A DNA stretch of 64,000 bases from Sphingomonas kyeonggiensis (GCF_014204495.1 NZ_JACHLN010000002.1:310001-374000), one strand, 5' to 3'. Shown: positions 25,720-37,183, numbered from the stretch's first letter. Notes: generated by a model not told the origin, from the sequence alone. Made by a program: numbers and translations.

Positions 25720-27666
25720 ATGCGAGAATCCCGTTCCCTTCGTGCTGCTGTTCTGGCCCTGGCGATGGGAAGCGCGATGCCGGCATTGGCCCAGGTCTCC
25801 ACCGCGCCCGCGATCTTCCCCGCGCCGGTGTCGCTGCGCCTGTCGGGCCCGAGCGTCGCGCTGGGCGATGCGGTGGTGCTGGTGCGCGAGGCGGGGGCGG
25901 ATGCGGCGACCGAGAAGCTGGTGCGCGCGGTCCTGACCGAAGCCGGCGTGAAGAACATCCGGGTCGAGACGGTGCTGCCGAAGCGGCTCTATCTCACCCA
26001 TGTCGTGATCGGCGGAGCCGGAGGCGCGGCGGTGCGCGACGCATTGGCGCGGACCGGCGGCGAAGTGCCGGCCAAGGCCGAGGGCTATGCGCTGGCCAGT
26101 GCCGCGCAGGGCGACGGCGCGCTGATCGTGCTGGCGGGCAGGGATGGCGACGGCCTCTACCATGCCGCGCAGAGCCTGCGGCAGATCGTGGCGCGCGGGC
26201 GCGTATCCTCGGTGGTCGTCTCCGACTATCCGGCGATGCCGGTGCGCGGCTCGATCGAAGGCTTCTACGGCAAGCCCTGGTCGATGGCCGAGCGCGAGGA
26301 CCACATCGCCTTCCTCGCCCGGTTCAAGGCTAACACCTATATCTACAGCCCGAAGGACGATGTGTTCGCCCGCGACAAGTGGCGCGATCCCTATCCGGCC
26401 GACACGCTGGGCGCGCTGGGCAAGGTCGTCGACGTCGCCAATCGCGAGCATGTCAACTTCGTCTATGCGATCTCGCCGGGGCCCTCGATCTGCTACAGCG
26501 ACGCTGCCGACCTGGAGGCAGTGCGTCGCAAGTTCGCCGCGCTGCGCGGGCTGGGCGTGCGCAGCTTCTATGTCGCGCTCGACGACATCGAATATACCAA
26601 GTGGAACTGCCCGGCCGACGAGGCGGCGTTCGGCGCGCCCGGCCAGAAGGCTGCCGCGGCCGCGCAGGCAAAGCTGCTCAACGCCGTGCAGGCGGACCTG
26701 GCGGCTGCAGGCCATGGCTCGCTGACCATGGTGCCCACCGAATATTACAACACCACGGAATCGCCCTACAAAGCGGAGCTGCGCAAGGCGCTCGATCCGC
26801 GCGTGGTGGTGCAGTGGACCGGCACCGATGTCGTGCCCGCCTCGATCTCGGTGTCCGATGCGAAGAACGCCACCAAGGCATTCGGCCGCAAGACGCTGCT
26901 CTGGGACAATTACCCGGTGAACGATTTCGGCGAGACCACCGGGCGGCTGCTGATGGCACCCTATGACCGCCGCCAAGCGGGGCTTTCGGCCGAGCTGAGC
27001 GGCATCGTCTCCAATCCGATGAACCAGGAAGTGGCGAGCCGCCCCGCGGTGGCGGGGCTGCTGGCCTTCTCGTGGAACGACCGCGACTACAACGTCCAGC
27101 GCACCTGGCGCGCGGCGGCGCTCGACCTTGCCGGCGGCGATGCCGGGACCGCCGATGCGCTGCTCGCCTTCTTCGATACCCAGCACGTCGCGCCGACCTT
27201 TGGCCATCTGCCCTGGCAGCCCCAGGCACCGAAGCTCAAGGCGCTGATCGACACCGCGCGCGACGCGCTGGCCGATAACGATCCGCAGGCGATCGCCACG
27301 GCGCTCACCGACCTGGGCGAGGCGGCGGACGCGCTGGCGGCGGCGCCGGACCGGATCCGTGCCGGTGTGGTGGTGCCCGGCTTCGTGCGCGAGACCGGGC
27401 CGTGGCTCGATGCCGCGCAGCTCTGGGGCCGCGCGCTGCGCCTGACCGTGGATGGTCTGGTCGCCGCCCGCGCCGGTCAGTCGGGCGCCGCGCGCTATTT
27501 CGCCGAGGCGACGGAGCTGACCAAGAAGGCCTCGGCGATTCGCTCGATCCCCGGCGCCACCCGCTTCGAAGGGCCGGTGAAGGTGTCGGACGGCGTGCTC
27601 GACAGCTTCATCAGCGATGCGCCGGGCCTGATCTACCTCGCTCCGGCGCCTTCGCCGAAGGACTGA
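25720..27666 (+). CDS. Secreted GH84 beta-N-acetylglucosaminidase
   Basis: 648 residues with a signal peptide ([19 protein letters not shown]) and CAGGAG upstream. An N-terminal carrier domain (about 30-170, [15 protein letters not shown]) precedes the TIM-barrel catalytic domain (about 175-420). The barrel carries the GH84 entry motif [18 protein letters not shown] and the catalytic aspartate pair Asp288-Asp289 ([12 protein letters not shown]). [10 protein letters not shown] and [10 protein letters not shown] line the active site. A helical domain closes the chain. GH84 enzymes remove terminal beta-linked GlcNAc by substrate-assisted catalysis, from glycoproteins or cell-wall fragments. In the periplasm it might recycle amino-sugar oligomers. 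Confidence 0.9.
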   Translation: MRESRSLRAAVLALAMGSAMPALAQVSTAPAIFPAPVSLRLSGPSVALGDAVVLVREAGADAATEKLVRAVLTEAGVKNIRVETVLPKRLYLTHVVIGGAGGAAVRDALARTGGEVPAKAEGYALASAAQGDGALIVLAGRDGDGLYHAAQSLRQIVARGRVSSVVVSDYPAMPVRGSIEGFYGKPWSMAEREDHIAFLARFKANTYIYSPKDDVFARDKWRDPYPADTLGALGKVVDVANREHVNFVYAISPGPSICYSDAADLEAVRRKFAALRGLGVRSFYVALDDIEYTKWNCPADEAAFGAPGQKAAAAAQAKLLNAVQADLAAAGHGSLTMVPTEYYNTTESPYKAELRKALDPRVVVQWTGTDVVPASISVSDAKNATKAFGRKTLLWDNYPVNDFGETTGRLLMAPYDRRQAGLSAELSGIVSNPMNQEVASRPAVAGLLAFSWNDRDYNVQRTWRAAALDLAGGDAGTADALLAFFDTQHVAPTFGHLPWQPQAPKLKALIDTARDALADNDPQAIATALTDLGEAADALAAAPDRIRAGVVVPGFVRETGPWLDAAQLWGRALRLTVDGLVAARAGQSGAARYFAEATELTKKASAIRSIPGATRFEGPVKVSDGVLDSFISDAPGLIYLAPAPSPKD

Positions 27667-27710
27667 TCGCGCCGGAACCGGCATCGTCCACAGCTGTTAC
27701 CGTTGTCACG

Positions 27711-27746
27711 AGCGGGCGCATGGCAAATAGGCCGTGCGCCCGCTTG
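27711..27746 (+). terminator. Terminator after the GH84 gene
   Basis: A perfect 10-bp stem (AGCGGGCGCA at 27711 with TGCGCCCGCT at 27735) around a 14-base loop, followed by TGTCCCTTT. It separates the GH84 gene from pyrH. Confidence 0.6.
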
Positions 27747-27812
27747 TCCCTTTGGGCGCGCTCCTCTAGGGTCCGCGCCGCTTCCCGTATCCGGCGTAAC
27801 CAAAAGGCTTTC

Positions 27813-28544
27813 ATGACCGCTCCTCGATTCAAGCGCATCCTCCTCAAACTGTCGGGCGAGGTCCTGATGGGGCAGGGGCAGTTCGGCATCGATCCGGAGA
27901 CCTGCGAGCGCGTGGCGCTCGAAGTGAAGGCTGCCAAGGAGAGCGGGCTCGAGATCTGCATGGTCGTCGGCGGCGGCAACATCTTCCGCGGCCTGGCCGG
28001 CGCGGCGCAGGGCATCGACCGCGCCTCGGCCGATTACATGGGCATGCTGGCGACCGTGATGAACGCGCTGGCGATGCAGAACGCGCTGGAGAAGGTGGGC
28101 GTCGATACCCGCGTCCAGTCGGCGATCCCGATGGCGTCGGTTTGCGAGCCCTATATCCGCCGTCGTGCCGAGCGCCACATGGAGAAGGGCCGCGTCGTCC
28201 TGTTCGCCGCCGGCACCGGCCTGCCGTTCTTCACCACCGACACCACGGCGGCGCTGCGCGCGGCCGAGATGCAGTGCGACGCGCTGTTCAAGGGCACCAG
28301 CGTCGACGGCGTCTATGATGCCGATCCGAAGAAGGTGCCGACGGCAAAGCGTTACGATACGCTGAGTTTCAACCGCGTCCTCGCAGACAATCTGAAGGTG
28401 ATGGACGCCTCCGCGGTCGCCCTGTGCCGCGACAACAATATCCCGATCGTCGTGTTCAACATCCGCGATGCCGGCAACCTGACCAAGGTGCTGGTGGGCG
28501 AGGGCACCTCGACCATCGTCCAGAACGAAACCCAATCCGCATAA
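27813..28544 (+). CDS. pyrH: UMP kinase
   Basis: A 243-residue amino-acid-kinase-fold enzyme that phosphorylates UMP to UDP, feeding RNA, sugar-nucleotide and peptidoglycan synthesis. The phosphate-binding start ([13 protein letters not shown]), the GGGNIFRG loop, [18 protein letters not shown] and the effector/ATP region [20 protein letters not shown] are intact, and VYDADPKK is present. The ATG at 27813 follows AAAAGG. frr follows after 13 bases, the widely conserved pyrH-frr order. Confidence 0.97.
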   Translation: MTAPRFKRILLKLSGEVLMGQGQFGIDPETCERVALEVKAAKESGLEICMVVGGGNIFRGLAGAAQGIDRASADYMGMLATVMNALAMQNALEKVGVDTRVQSAIPMASVCEPYIRRRAERHMEKGRVVLFAAGTGLPFFTTDTTAALRAAEMQCDALFKGTSVDGVYDADPKKVPTAKRYDTLSFNRVLADNLKVMDASAVALCRDNNIPIVVFNIRDAGNLTKVLVGEGTSTIVQNETQSA

Positions 28545-28557
28545 GAAGGAGCCGATA

Positions 28558-29115
28558 ATGGCCGCTTACGACAAGGCCGACCTCGAGCGCCGCATGAACG
28601 GCGCGGTGGAGTCGCTGAAGCATGACCTGCAGGGCCTGCGCACGGGCCGCGCGAGCACCACGCTGCTCGAGCCGGTGACCGTCGAGGTCTACGGCGCACA
28701 TATGCCGCTCGCCCAGGTGGCGACGGTTGCGGCGCCCGAGCCGCGCCTGCTCTCGGTCACCGTGTGGGACAAGTCGAACGTCGGGCCCGTCGAGAAGGCG
28801 ATCCGCTCGGCCGGCCTCGGCCTCAACCCGATCACCGACGGCCAGACGCTGCGCCTGCCGATCCCGGACCTGACCGAGGAGCGCCGCAAGGAGCTCGCCA
28901 AGCTCGCCAGCAAATATGCCGAAGCAGCCCGCATCGCCGTGCGCAACGTGCGCCGTGACGGCAATGACAGCCTGAAGGCCGACGAGAAGAAGGGCGTTTT
29001 CTCGGAAGACGAGCGCAAGCGCCACGAGACCGAGGTGCAGAAGCTCACCGATGCCACGATCGCCGATATCGACGCGGCGGCCGCTGCCAAGGAAAAGGAA
29101 ATCCTGGGCAAGTGA
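28558..29115 (+). CDS. frr: Ribosome recycling factor
   Basis: A 185-residue two-domain factor that splits post-termination ribosomes with EF-G. It contains [14 protein letters not shown], the [18 protein letters not shown] hinge region, [15 protein letters not shown] and the C-terminal coiled helix ([20 protein letters not shown]). AAGGAG precedes the ATG. uppS follows after 33 bases. Confidence 0.97.
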   Translation: MAAYDKADLERRMNGAVESLKHDLQGLRTGRASTTLLEPVTVEVYGAHMPLAQVATVAAPEPRLLSVTVWDKSNVGPVEKAIRSAGLGLNPITDGQTLRLPIPDLTEERRKELAKLASKYAEAARIAVRNVRRDGNDSLKADEKKGVFSEDERKRHETEVQKLTDATIADIDAAAAAKEKEILGK

Positions 29116-29148
29116 CGTCGTCGCGCGCCCTGCCTGTTTCTTGCCGGA

Positions 29149-29897
<749 letters not shown>

Positions 29898-29901
<4 letters not shown>

Positions 29902-30677
29902 GCAAGAACGGTTCCGAACTCGCCACCCGGCTGGGTGTCGCCTTCATCCTGATCGGCCTGGCCTTTGCCGCGCTCTATTCCGGCGGCCTGGGCTTCTGGG
30001 TGGTGGTCAGCGTCGCCGGCGTGCTGATGATGGGCGAATGGGCGTTGCTCGCCGGTGCCAGCGACAAGGGCAAGCGGCTCGCGCAATATGCGATCTCGGT
30101 GCCGCTGGCGGCGATGGCTCCGGGTCTCGCGGCCGGGCCGGGCTTCCTGGCGCTGGGCCTGATCCTGGGCGCCTTCTTCTTCCTGATGATCATCACCCGC
30201 GGGCTGCAGCTGGCGCTCGGCGCCTTCTATGTCGGTCTGCCGATCCTGGCGCTGGTGCTGCTCCGCGAGCAGCCGCAACAGGGCCTGCTGCTTACCTTCT
30301 GGGCGATGGCGCTGGTCTGGGCGTGCGACAGTGCCGCCTATTTCGCCGGCCGGGCGATCGGCGGACCCAAGCTTGCCCCGGCGATCAGCCCGAACAAGAC
30401 CTGGGCGGGGTTCCTCGGCGGCGTTGCGGGGGCGACGCTGTTCGCCTTTGTGCTGGTCTGGCTGTTCCACCTGCCGGTCGCGCTGGCCTGGGCGACGCCG
30501 GTGCTCGGTGTGCTGTCCCAGCTCGGTGATTTGTTCGAGAGCCATCTCAAGCGCTGCGCCGGCGTGAAGGATTCGGGGAACCTGCTTCCCGGCCATGGCG
30601 GCGTGCTCGATCGGCTCGACGGGCTGGTCACGGTCGCGCCGGTGGCGGCGCTGCTGGTGCTCTGGCTGGCCCGATGA
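29898..30677 (+). CDS. cdsA: Phosphatidate cytidylyltransferase (CDP-diacylglycerol synthase)
   Basis: 259 residues, GTG start at 29898 inside the uppS stop. It is a polytopic membrane enzyme (about eight helices) that makes CDP-diacylglycerol from CTP and phosphatidic acid, the precursor used by PssA. The signature near the C-terminus is complete: ESHLKRCAGVKDSG followed by PGHGGVLDRLD. The stop overlaps the dxr ATG (ATGA), so coupling to both neighbours is likely. Confidence 0.96.
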
Positions 30678-31834
30678 AACGCAGTGTCACGATCCTGGGC
30701 GCCACCGGATCGGTAGGCGGCTCGACGCTCGACCTGATCGAGCGCGAACCCGATCGCTTCGAAGTGATCGCGCTGACTGCCAACAGCGATGTCGAGAAGC
30801 TTGCCGCGGCTGCGATCCGCACCGGTGCGCGCCATGCGGTGGTTGCGGACGAGAGCTGCCTCCCGGCGCTGCGTGACAGGCTTGCCGGCACGGGCATCCC
30901 CTGCGCCGGCGGCGCGGAAGCCGTTTGCGACGCGGCGCGGATGGGCGCGGACTGGACGATGGCGGCGATTGTCGGCCTGGCCGGGCTGGGCTCGGCAATG
31001 GCAGCGATCGAGCGGGGCGGCACGGTGGTGCTCGCCAACAAGGAGCCGCTGGTATCGGCCGGCGACCTGGTCACCGCGGCGGCACGACGTCACGGCGCCA
31101 CGCTCCTTCCCGCCGATTCGGAGCATAATGCGATTTTCCAGTGCTTCGATTTCGAGCGCCCGGAACGCGTGCGGCGGATCATCCTGACCGCGAGTGGCGG
31201 TCCGTTCCGCGATTGGGACCTCGAAGCGATGCGCGGCGTCACGCCGTCCCAGGCCTGCGCGCATCCCAACTGGTCGATGGGCGCCAAGATCTCGGTCGAT
31301 TCGGCGACGATGATGAACAAGGGCCTCGAGCTGATCGAGGCGGCGCGGCTGTTCCCGGTCGCAAATGACGCACTTGAAATATTGGTGCATCGCCAATCAG
31401 TTATCCACTCGATGGTGGAATATGTCGATGGATCGGTGCTGGCCCAGATGGGCCCTTCGGACATGCGGGTGCCGATCGCGCACACGCTCGCCTGGCCCGA
31501 CCGGATGGCGACGCCGATGCCACCGCTCGACTTTGTGGCAATGGCAAGGCTGGACTTCGAGGCGCCCGACGCGGTGCGGTTCCCCGCCTTGCGGCTGGCC
31601 CGCGAGGCGCTGGAGGCCGGGGGCGCTCGTCCGGCGATCCTCAACGCGGCCAATGAAGTGGCTGTCGCGGCCTTCCTTGCGGGCCGTCTCAACTTTCTTG
31701 AAATTGCCGCAATCTCTGCCGATACGCTTGACCGCTATGACCCGGTCGCTCCGGAAAGCCTCGAAGCCGTTTGGGCAATCGACGCCGAGGCTAGGCGGAT
31801 CGCGGGCGAGCGTGTGAAGGACGGCGTCGCTTGA
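30674..31834 (+). CDS. dxr: 1-deoxy-D-xylulose 5-phosphate reductoisomerase
   Basis: A 386-residue enzyme of the MEP isoprenoid pathway that converts DXP to MEP with NADPH. It has a Rossmann start ILGATGSVGGSTLDL, the metal site PADSEHNAIFQCF, the flexible-loop region ASGGPFRDW, HPNWSMGAKISVDSATMMNKG and HRQSVIHSMVEY. It supplies isoprene units for UppS two genes upstream. The ATG overlaps the cdsA stop and the TGA overlaps the rseP TTG. Confidence 0.97.
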   Translation: MKRSVTILGATGSVGGSTLDLIEREPDRFEVIALTANSDVEKLAAAAIRTGARHAVVADESCLPALRDRLAGTGIPCAGGAEAVCDAARMGADWTMAAIVGLAGLGSAMAAIERGGTVVLANKEPLVSAGDLVTAAARRHGATLLPADSEHNAIFQCFDFERPERVRRIILTASGGPFRDWDLEAMRGVTPSQACAHPNWSMGAKISVDSATMMNKGLELIEAARLFPVANDALEILVHRQSVIHSMVEYVDGSVLAQMGPSDMRVPIAHTLAWPDRMATPMPPLDFVAMARLDFEAPDAVRFPALRLAREALEAGGARPAILNAANEVAVAAFLAGRLNFLEIAAISADTLDRYDPVAPESLEAVWAIDAEARRIAGERVKDGVA

Positions 31835-32964
31835 TTCAATCTCCCGGCATCCTGGTCACCATCCTGGCGTTCGCGCTGGTGCTCGGGCCGCTCGTGTTCC
31901 TGCACGAGCTGGGTCATTACCTCGCCGGGCGCTGGTTCGGCGTGAAGGCCGACGAGTTCTCGATCGGCTTCGGCCGCGAGATCGCCGGCTTCACCGACAA
32001 GCGCGGCACCCGCTGGAAGTTCGGCTGGCTGCCGCTCGGCGGCTATGTCCGCTTCGCCGGTGACATGAACCCCGCCAGCCAGCCCTCGCCGGAATGGCTC
32101 TCGCTGCCGCCCAGGGAGCGGGCGCAGACCTTCCAGGCCAAGCCGCTGTGGCAGCGCGCGATCATCGTCGCCGCGGGCCCCATCATGAATTTCCTGGTCG
32201 CGATCGCGATCCTCGGCGCCTTCGCGGTCGCCTATGGCAAGGTCGTGACCCCGCCGGTGATCGGCAGCATCGCCCCCAAGAGCGCGGCCGAGAGCGCCGG
32301 GCTCAAGCCGGGCGACCGGATCCTGTCGCTCAACGGACGCCAGGTCGAGGATTTCGTCGATATCGGCGTCTTCGCGATGATCCGCTCGGGCGAGGCGGTG
32401 AACATCGAATATCAGCGTGGCGGCCAGACCGCGCAGGCCAGCGCGACGATCGGCTCGCTGACCGAGAAGGACCGGTTCGGCAACATCACGCATCGCGGCG
32501 TGCTCGGCATCGGCCGGGTCGCGTCGGAGATCCGCCCCGTCGCGCTCTGGGAAGCGCCGGGCGAGGGGATCAGGCAGACGGTCGGGATCGTGAAGACCAC
32601 GATCGAGGGGCTCCAGCGGATCATTCTGGGACGTATCCCGGTGAGCGAGCTGGGCGGTCCGCTCAAGATCGCCAAGGTCTCCGGCGAATTTCTCGCCATG
32701 GGGCCGGTCCAATTGGTCTATCTGATCGCGCTGATCTCCATTAATCTGGGATTCATCAACCTGTTGCCAGTCCCCGTGCTGGATGGCGGCCATCTCCTGT
32801 TCTACGCAGTGGAAGCCGTTCGTCGCCGCCCGGTGGAGCCGCAGGTTATGGAATGGGCTTATCGTGGCGGTTTGGTCGCAATTCTCGCGCTCATGCTGTT
32901 CGTTACGTTCAACGACCTCGGCACGTTCGGCGTGTGGAGAAATCTGGCCGGGTTGATCGGCTGA
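31831..32964 (+). CDS. rseP: Site-2 intramembrane protease RseP
   Basis: 377 residues from a TTG at 31831 within the dxr stop. It is a membrane zinc protease that makes the second cut in anti-sigma factors of the envelope-stress response and also removes signal-peptide remnants. The zinc motif is His25-Glu26-x-x-His29 (FLHELGHYLAGR). A PDZ domain lies at about 130-200 (SAGLKPGDRILSLNGRQVED). The C-terminal metal ligand motif is PVPVLDGGHLLFY. There is only one PDZ domain where E. coli RseP has two, which is usual in alphaproteobacteria. bamA follows. Confidence 0.95.
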   Translation: MIQSPGILVTILAFALVLGPLVFLHELGHYLAGRWFGVKADEFSIGFGREIAGFTDKRGTRWKFGWLPLGGYVRFAGDMNPASQPSPEWLSLPPRERAQTFQAKPLWQRAIIVAAGPIMNFLVAIAILGAFAVAYGKVVTPPVIGSIAPKSAAESAGLKPGDRILSLNGRQVEDFVDIGVFAMIRSGEAVNIEYQRGGQTAQASATIGSLTEKDRFGNITHRGVLGIGRVASEIRPVALWEAPGEGIRQTVGIVKTTIEGLQRIILGRIPVSELGGPLKIAKVSGEFLAMGPVQLVYLIALISINLGFINLLPVPVLDGGHLLFYAVEAVRRRPVEPQVMEWAYRGGLVAILALMLFVTFNDLGTFGVWRNLAGLIG

Positions 32965-33033
32965 TGTGGTTCGTGCAGGGCGGTGCAAGCCGCGTGGCTG
33001 ACGGCCGGGTATTTTGATTCCGACTGGGGTGGG

Positions 33034-35802
33034 ATGGTGACTGCGATCAAGGCAACGAAAATCGGCGCGCGCGCCACGGCGACCCTCCTCGCGGGCACGG
33101 TGCTCTCGGGAGCTGCGTTCGCGCAGACCGCGCCCCAGGCGACCCCTGCGCCCGCTCCCGCGGCGGCCCAGGCCACGCCTGTTCCCGGCCTGCCGGCCCC
33201 GGTGACGCGCACGATCAAGTCGATCCGCGTCCAGGGTTCGCAGCGCATCGAGCCGGAAACGGTGATGAGCTACACCCGCCTGCGCGTGGGTGACGCCTAT
33301 ACCAACGAGACGCTCGACCAGGCGATCAAGGACCTGCTCGCGTCCGAGCTGCTCGCCGATGTGTCGATCGAAGGCGCCGAGACCGGCGAGCTGGTGATCC
33401 GCATCCGCGAGAACCCCGTGATCAACCGCGTGATCTACGAGGGCAACAAGCGGCTCAAGGAAGACAAGATCAAGAAGGAAGTGAAGCTGGCCCCGCGCCA
33501 GATCTTCACCCGTACCGCGGTGCGCGCCGACGTCGCGCGCATCATCGAGCTCTATCGCCGCCAGGGCCGCTTCGCCGCCGTGGTCGAGCCGAAGATGGTC
33601 AGCCTCGACCAGAACCGCGTCGACGTGATCTTCGAGGTCCATGAGGGCCCGAAGTCGAAGGTCCGCCAGATCAACATCATCGGCAACGAGGTGTTCTCCG
33701 ACGGCAAGCTGCGCGGCGAGATGGCGACCAAGGTGGCGAGCCTCGCCCACCTGATGAGCTCGAACACGTCGTACGATCAGGACCGCCTGGCCTATGACCA
33801 GCAGAAGCTGCGCCAGTTCTACCTGACCAATGGCTATGCCGATTTCCGCGTGATCTCGGCCGTGGCCGAGCTGACGCCGGACAAGAAGGACTTCATCATC
33901 ACCTATGTGGTGGAGGAAGGCCCCCGCTATAAGTTCGGTCCGGTCACCGTCGACAGCGCGATCCGCGATTTCGACGACAAGAAGCTCGCCAGCGCGCTGA
34001 GCATCAAGGAAGGCGACTGGTACAATGCGAAGGCCGTGGAAGACACGGTCGAGCAGCTGAGCGAGACCGCCGGCATCGCCGGCTACGCCTTTGCCGATGT
34101 CCGCCCGGACTTCCAGCGCGACAAGGAAGCGCTGACGATGGGGATGAATTTCCACATCGCCGAAGCGAACCGCACCTATATCGAGCGCATCGACATCACC
34201 GGCAACCGCCAGACCCAGGACAAGGTGATCCGCCGCGAGTTCCGCGTGGCCGAGGGCGACGCCTTCAACACCTTCCTGGTCAAGCGCTCGCAGGACCGCA
34301 TCAACTCGCTGGGCTATTTCCAGGACAAGTTCGAGATCGAGCGTGTCGAGGGTTCGGCGCCGGACCGCATCGTCCTCAAGGCGAACGTCGAAGAGCGCGC
34401 CAACGGCGAACTGACCCTGTCGGCGGGCTTCTCGAGCCTCGAGCAGTTCATCCTCCAGGCCTCGATCCGCCAGCGCAACTTCCGCGGCATGGGCCAGACC
34501 GTGTCGGCCTCGGTCGACTATTCGAGCTACTCGAAGTCGGTCGAGCTGGGCTTCACCGAGCCTTATCTGTTCGACAAGAACATCGCGCTGGGCGGCACGA
34601 TCTTCCGCCGCGACTATAACGCGTTCAACTATATCGGCTCGGATCGCTCGACCACCTACAGCCAGGTCTCGACCGGCTTCCAGGTCGTCGCCGGCGTGCC
34701 GCTGACCGAGTACTGGACGCTGTCGGGCCGCTACTATCTCGCGCAGGACGACGTGACGCTCGACAAGTCGAGCTTCTACACCGACGGCGTCTGCGATCCG
34801 CTCAAGGCCGGTCGCTATTATTGCGAGGCCGTGGGCAACCGCATCACCTCGCTGGTCGGCGTGACGCTGACCTATGACAGCCTGAACAGCCGCCTGCGTC
34901 CGTCGCGTGGCCAGCGCCTGTCGCTGAGCGGCGACTTCGCCGGTGTCGGCGGCGACGTGCGCTATCTGCGCGCGCGCTTCGATGGCGACAAATACTGGAA
35001 CGTCGGCAGCGGCTTCATCGCCTCGGTCTCGGTCGAGGGCGGCTATATCCACAGCCTCGAGAAGAGCCGCGGTTCGGGCATCGATCCGGTGCGCATCACC
35101 GATCGCTTCTATCTGGGTGAGCCGCAGTTCCGCGGCTTCGACATCCGCGGCGTCGGTCCGCGCGTGCAGCGCATCAGCTATACCGGCTCGGTGGCGACCG
35201 GCGACCAGCTGCTGGTCACCGATCGCGACCAGATCGTCGACGACGCGATCGGCGGCAAGGCCTATTACCTGACCAAGGCCGAGCTCGAGATCCCGCTGGG
35301 TGCCGGCGCTGCCGAAATGGGCCTGCGTCCGTCGATCTTCGTGATGGCGGGCAGCCTGTTCAACATCACCCGCCCGGGCAAGACGATCGAGTTCGAGCAG
35401 GCGCGCGACAGCGGCGGCAAGCTGCTGTTCAACGCCGACGGTTCGCCGTCGCTGCTCCCGAAGGACAATTTCCTCAAGGATTCGTCGGGCAACCAGCTCT
35501 ACATCGTGAGCGCGTCCGATCCGACCTATTCGGGTTATTACACCACCTGTAAGGTCGGTTACTCGGCGAGCGCGACCACGGCCTGCTCGGGTACCTCGAT
35601 CAACGCCATCGCCAATTCGCCGATCACGCCCTTCTACGAGCGCTATGTGGGCGACAGCCCGTCGCCGCGCCTGTCGGTCGGCTTCGGTGTGAACTGGAAT
35701 TCGCCCTTCGGCCCGCTGCGTATCGACGTGGCCAAGACGTTGCTCCACGCCAAGGGCGACGACACCAAGCTTGTAACCTTCAACGTAGGGACTCAATTCT
35801 GA
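33034..35802 (+). CDS. bamA: Outer-membrane assembly protein BamA
   Basis: 922 residues from the ATG at 33034, which gives a normal signal peptide (TLLAGTVLSGAAFAQ); an in-frame GTG at 32983 would add 17 residues without purpose. A Pro/Ala-rich spacer precedes five POTRA domains (about 50-390, for example IKSIRVQGSQRIEPETVMSY). The Omp85 barrel follows, with the VGPRVQRISYTG-like region and a terminal aromatic residue (FNVGTQF). BamA folds and inserts outer-membrane proteins, including the TonB receptors here. RGFDIRGVGPR is the loop-6 RGF motif. The stop overlaps the skp start (TGATG). Confidence 0.96.
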   Translation: MVTAIKATKIGARATATLLAGTVLSGAAFAQTAPQATPAPAPAAAQATPVPGLPAPVTRTIKSIRVQGSQRIEPETVMSYTRLRVGDAYTNETLDQAIKDLLASELLADVSIEGAETGELVIRIRENPVINRVIYEGNKRLKEDKIKKEVKLAPRQIFTRTAVRADVARIIELYRRQGRFAAVVEPKMVSLDQNRVDVIFEVHEGPKSKVRQINIIGNEVFSDGKLRGEMATKVASLAHLMSSNTSYDQDRLAYDQQKLRQFYLTNGYADFRVISAVAELTPDKKDFIITYVVEEGPRYKFGPVTVDSAIRDFDDKKLASALSIKEGDWYNAKAVEDTVEQLSETAGIAGYAFADVRPDFQRDKEALTMGMNFHIAEANRTYIERIDITGNRQTQDKVIRREFRVAEGDAFNTFLVKRSQDRINSLGYFQDKFEIERVEGSAPDRIVLKANVEERANGELTLSAGFSSLEQFILQASIRQRNFRGMGQTVSASVDYSSYSKSVELGFTEPYLFDKNIALGGTIFRRDYNAFNYIGSDRSTTYSQVSTGFQVVAGVPLTEYWTLSGRYYLAQDDVTLDKSSFYTDGVCDPLKAGRYYCEAVGNRITSLVGVTLTYDSLNSRLRPSRGQRLSLSGDFAGVGGDVRYLRARFDGDKYWNVGSGFIASVSVEGGYIHSLEKSRGSGIDPVRITDRFYLGEPQFRGFDIRGVGPRVQRISYTGSVATGDQLLVTDRDQIVDDAIGGKAYYLTKAELEIPLGAGAAEMGLRPSIFVMAGSLFNITRPGKTIEFEQARDSGGKLLFNADGSPSLLPKDNFLKDSSGNQLYIVSASDPTYSGYYTTCKVGYSASATTACSGTSINAIANSPITPFYERYVGDSPSPRLSVGFGVNWNSPFGPLRIDVAKTLLHAKGDDTKLVTFNVGTQF

Positions 35803-36566
35803 TGATTACCAAGAAGCGCATTCTCGCCGCGCTGCTCGCGGCGCCTGCCGCGCTCGCAGTTGCTGCTCCGGCACAAGCGCAGGTGAGCGGCAGCATTGCT
35901 ACCGCGAGCCCGGTTCGCGTCGTCGATTCGTCCAAGGCGTTCACCGCTGCCCAGCAGCAGATCCAGACGACCTACAAGTCGGCCTTCGAGCAGATCAACG
36001 CACGCCGCCAGGCCGCGCAGAAGGAAGCCGAGCCGCTTCTCGCCCAGCTCGACACCAACAAGGACAAGAAGGTCGACGACGCCGAGCTCAAGGCTGCCCA
36101 GGCTGCCAAGAACCCGGTCCTCGACAAGATCGCCGCGCTGCAGAACACCGCCAATGCGGACGTCCAGAAGCTGAGCAACCCGGCCGCCCGCGCCGAGCTG
36201 TTCGCGATCGAATCGATCCTGCGCCAGTATGACGCCGCCCAGCTGCGCGTCGTCACCGCCCGCAAGATCGGCGTGATCCTGTCGCCGGAAGTGTTCATGT
36301 ACGCGCCGGATTCGGCCGACATCAGCGACGCGATCACCGCCGAGCTCGACAAGACCACCCCGACCGTCAGCATCCAGCCGCCGGCTGAGTGGCAGCCCGC
36401 CCGCGAGACGCTGGCGATGCAGCAGCAGCTGGCCCAGCTCGAGCAGATCCGCGCCTATCAGGCCGCTGCCCAGCAGCAGCGCGCTGCCCAGGGTGCCGCT
36501 CCGGCTCCGGCAGCTCCGGCGCCCGCCGCTCCGGCTGGCGGCAAGAAGCCTGCTGAGCCGCGGTGA
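35802..36566 (+). CDS. skp: OmpH/Skp-family periplasmic chaperone
   Basis: 254 residues with a signal peptide ([17 protein letters not shown]). Skp-like coiled-coil arms run at about 50-110 ([21 protein letters not shown]), followed by strands such as [20 protein letters not shown]. It is longer than E. coli Skp (about 160 residues). The extra C-terminus is Gln/Ala/Pro-rich ([20 protein letters not shown]) and probably disordered. It would carry unfolded outer-membrane proteins to BamA, encoded just upstream. The stop overlaps the fabZ GTG. Confidence 0.85.
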   Translation: MITKKRILAALLAAPAALAVAAPAQAQVSGSIATASPVRVVDSSKAFTAAQQQIQTTYKSAFEQINARRQAAQKEAEPLLAQLDTNKDKKVDDAELKAAQAAKNPVLDKIAALQNTANADVQKLSNPAARAELFAIESILRQYDAAQLRVVTARKIGVILSPEVFMYAPDSADISDAITAELDKTTPTVSIQPPAEWQPARETLAMQQQLAQLEQIRAYQAAAQQQRAAQGAAPAPAAPAPAAPAGGKKPAEPR

Positions 36567-37042
36567 GCGAGGAAGTAACGGCACGCGCCGACATCGGCCC
36601 GCTTGATATCAAGCGGGTGATGGCGGCGCTGCCGCATCGCTACCCGATGCTGCTTGTCGATCGCGTCGAGGAGCTGGTCCCGGACCAGCGCATCGCCGCG
36701 ATCAAGGCGGTCTCGATGAACGAGGAATTCTTCCAGGGGCATTTCCCCGGAAGGCCGATCATGCCCGGCGTCCTCCAGGTGGAGGCACTGGCGCAGGCGG
36801 CGGGCGTGCTCGCGGTCGAGAGCCTCGGCCTCGCCGGTTCGGGCAAGCTCGTCTATTTCATGTCGATCGACGGGGTGAAGTTCCGCAAGCCGGTCGAACC
36901 CGGCGTGCTGCTCCGCCTCGAGGTCGAGTTCATCCAGAAGCGTAGCCGCGTCTGCAAGTTCGCGGGCAAGGCACTGCTGAACGGCGAAGTCGCCACCGAA
37001 TGCGAATTCACCGCGATGATCGCGGATCCGCCTTCGGATTGA
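36563..37042 (+). CDS. fabZ: 3-hydroxyacyl-ACP dehydratase FabZ
   Basis: 159 residues, GTG start at 36563 overlapping skp. It is a hot-dog-fold enzyme of fatty-acid elongation. The catalytic His60 lies in [15 protein letters not shown] and Glu74 in [11 protein letters not shown]. The start [20 protein letters not shown] is typical. In lipid-A producers lpxD precedes and lpxA follows fabZ in this cluster. Both are absent here, which fits a sphingolipid-based outer membrane. Confidence 0.96.
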   Translation: MSEEVTARADIGPLDIKRVMAALPHRYPMLLVDRVEELVPDQRIAAIKAVSMNEEFFQGHFPGRPIMPGVLQVEALAQAAGVLAVESLGLAGSGKLVYFMSIDGVKFRKPVEPGVLLRLEVEFIQKRSRVCKFAGKALLNGEVATECEFTAMIADPPSD

Positions 37043-37150
37043 GCTTCACGGCCATGGATTTTGGAGCGCCGGCGGGCAGGGCAACCTGTCTGGCCGGCGT
37101 TTCGCTGTCTGGCTGGATCGATGGGCTTCGGGGTGTTTCAGCCCCTTTGG

Positions 37151-37172
37151 TTCCCCGGCCTTTGCCGGGGAA
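37151..37172. terminator. Hairpin between fabZ and the next gene
   Basis: TTCCCCGGC and GCCGGGGAA pair in a compact stem. It resembles half of a family A repeat arm. It sits between convergent genes and may end both transcripts. Confidence 0.5.
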
Positions 37173-37183
37173 CTGGAGATGTC

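Noticed and set aside
31735..35796. 1353-codon minus-strand frame opposite rseP and bamA
   Set aside because: Composition is that of an antisense shadow; both plus-strand genes are unambiguous.
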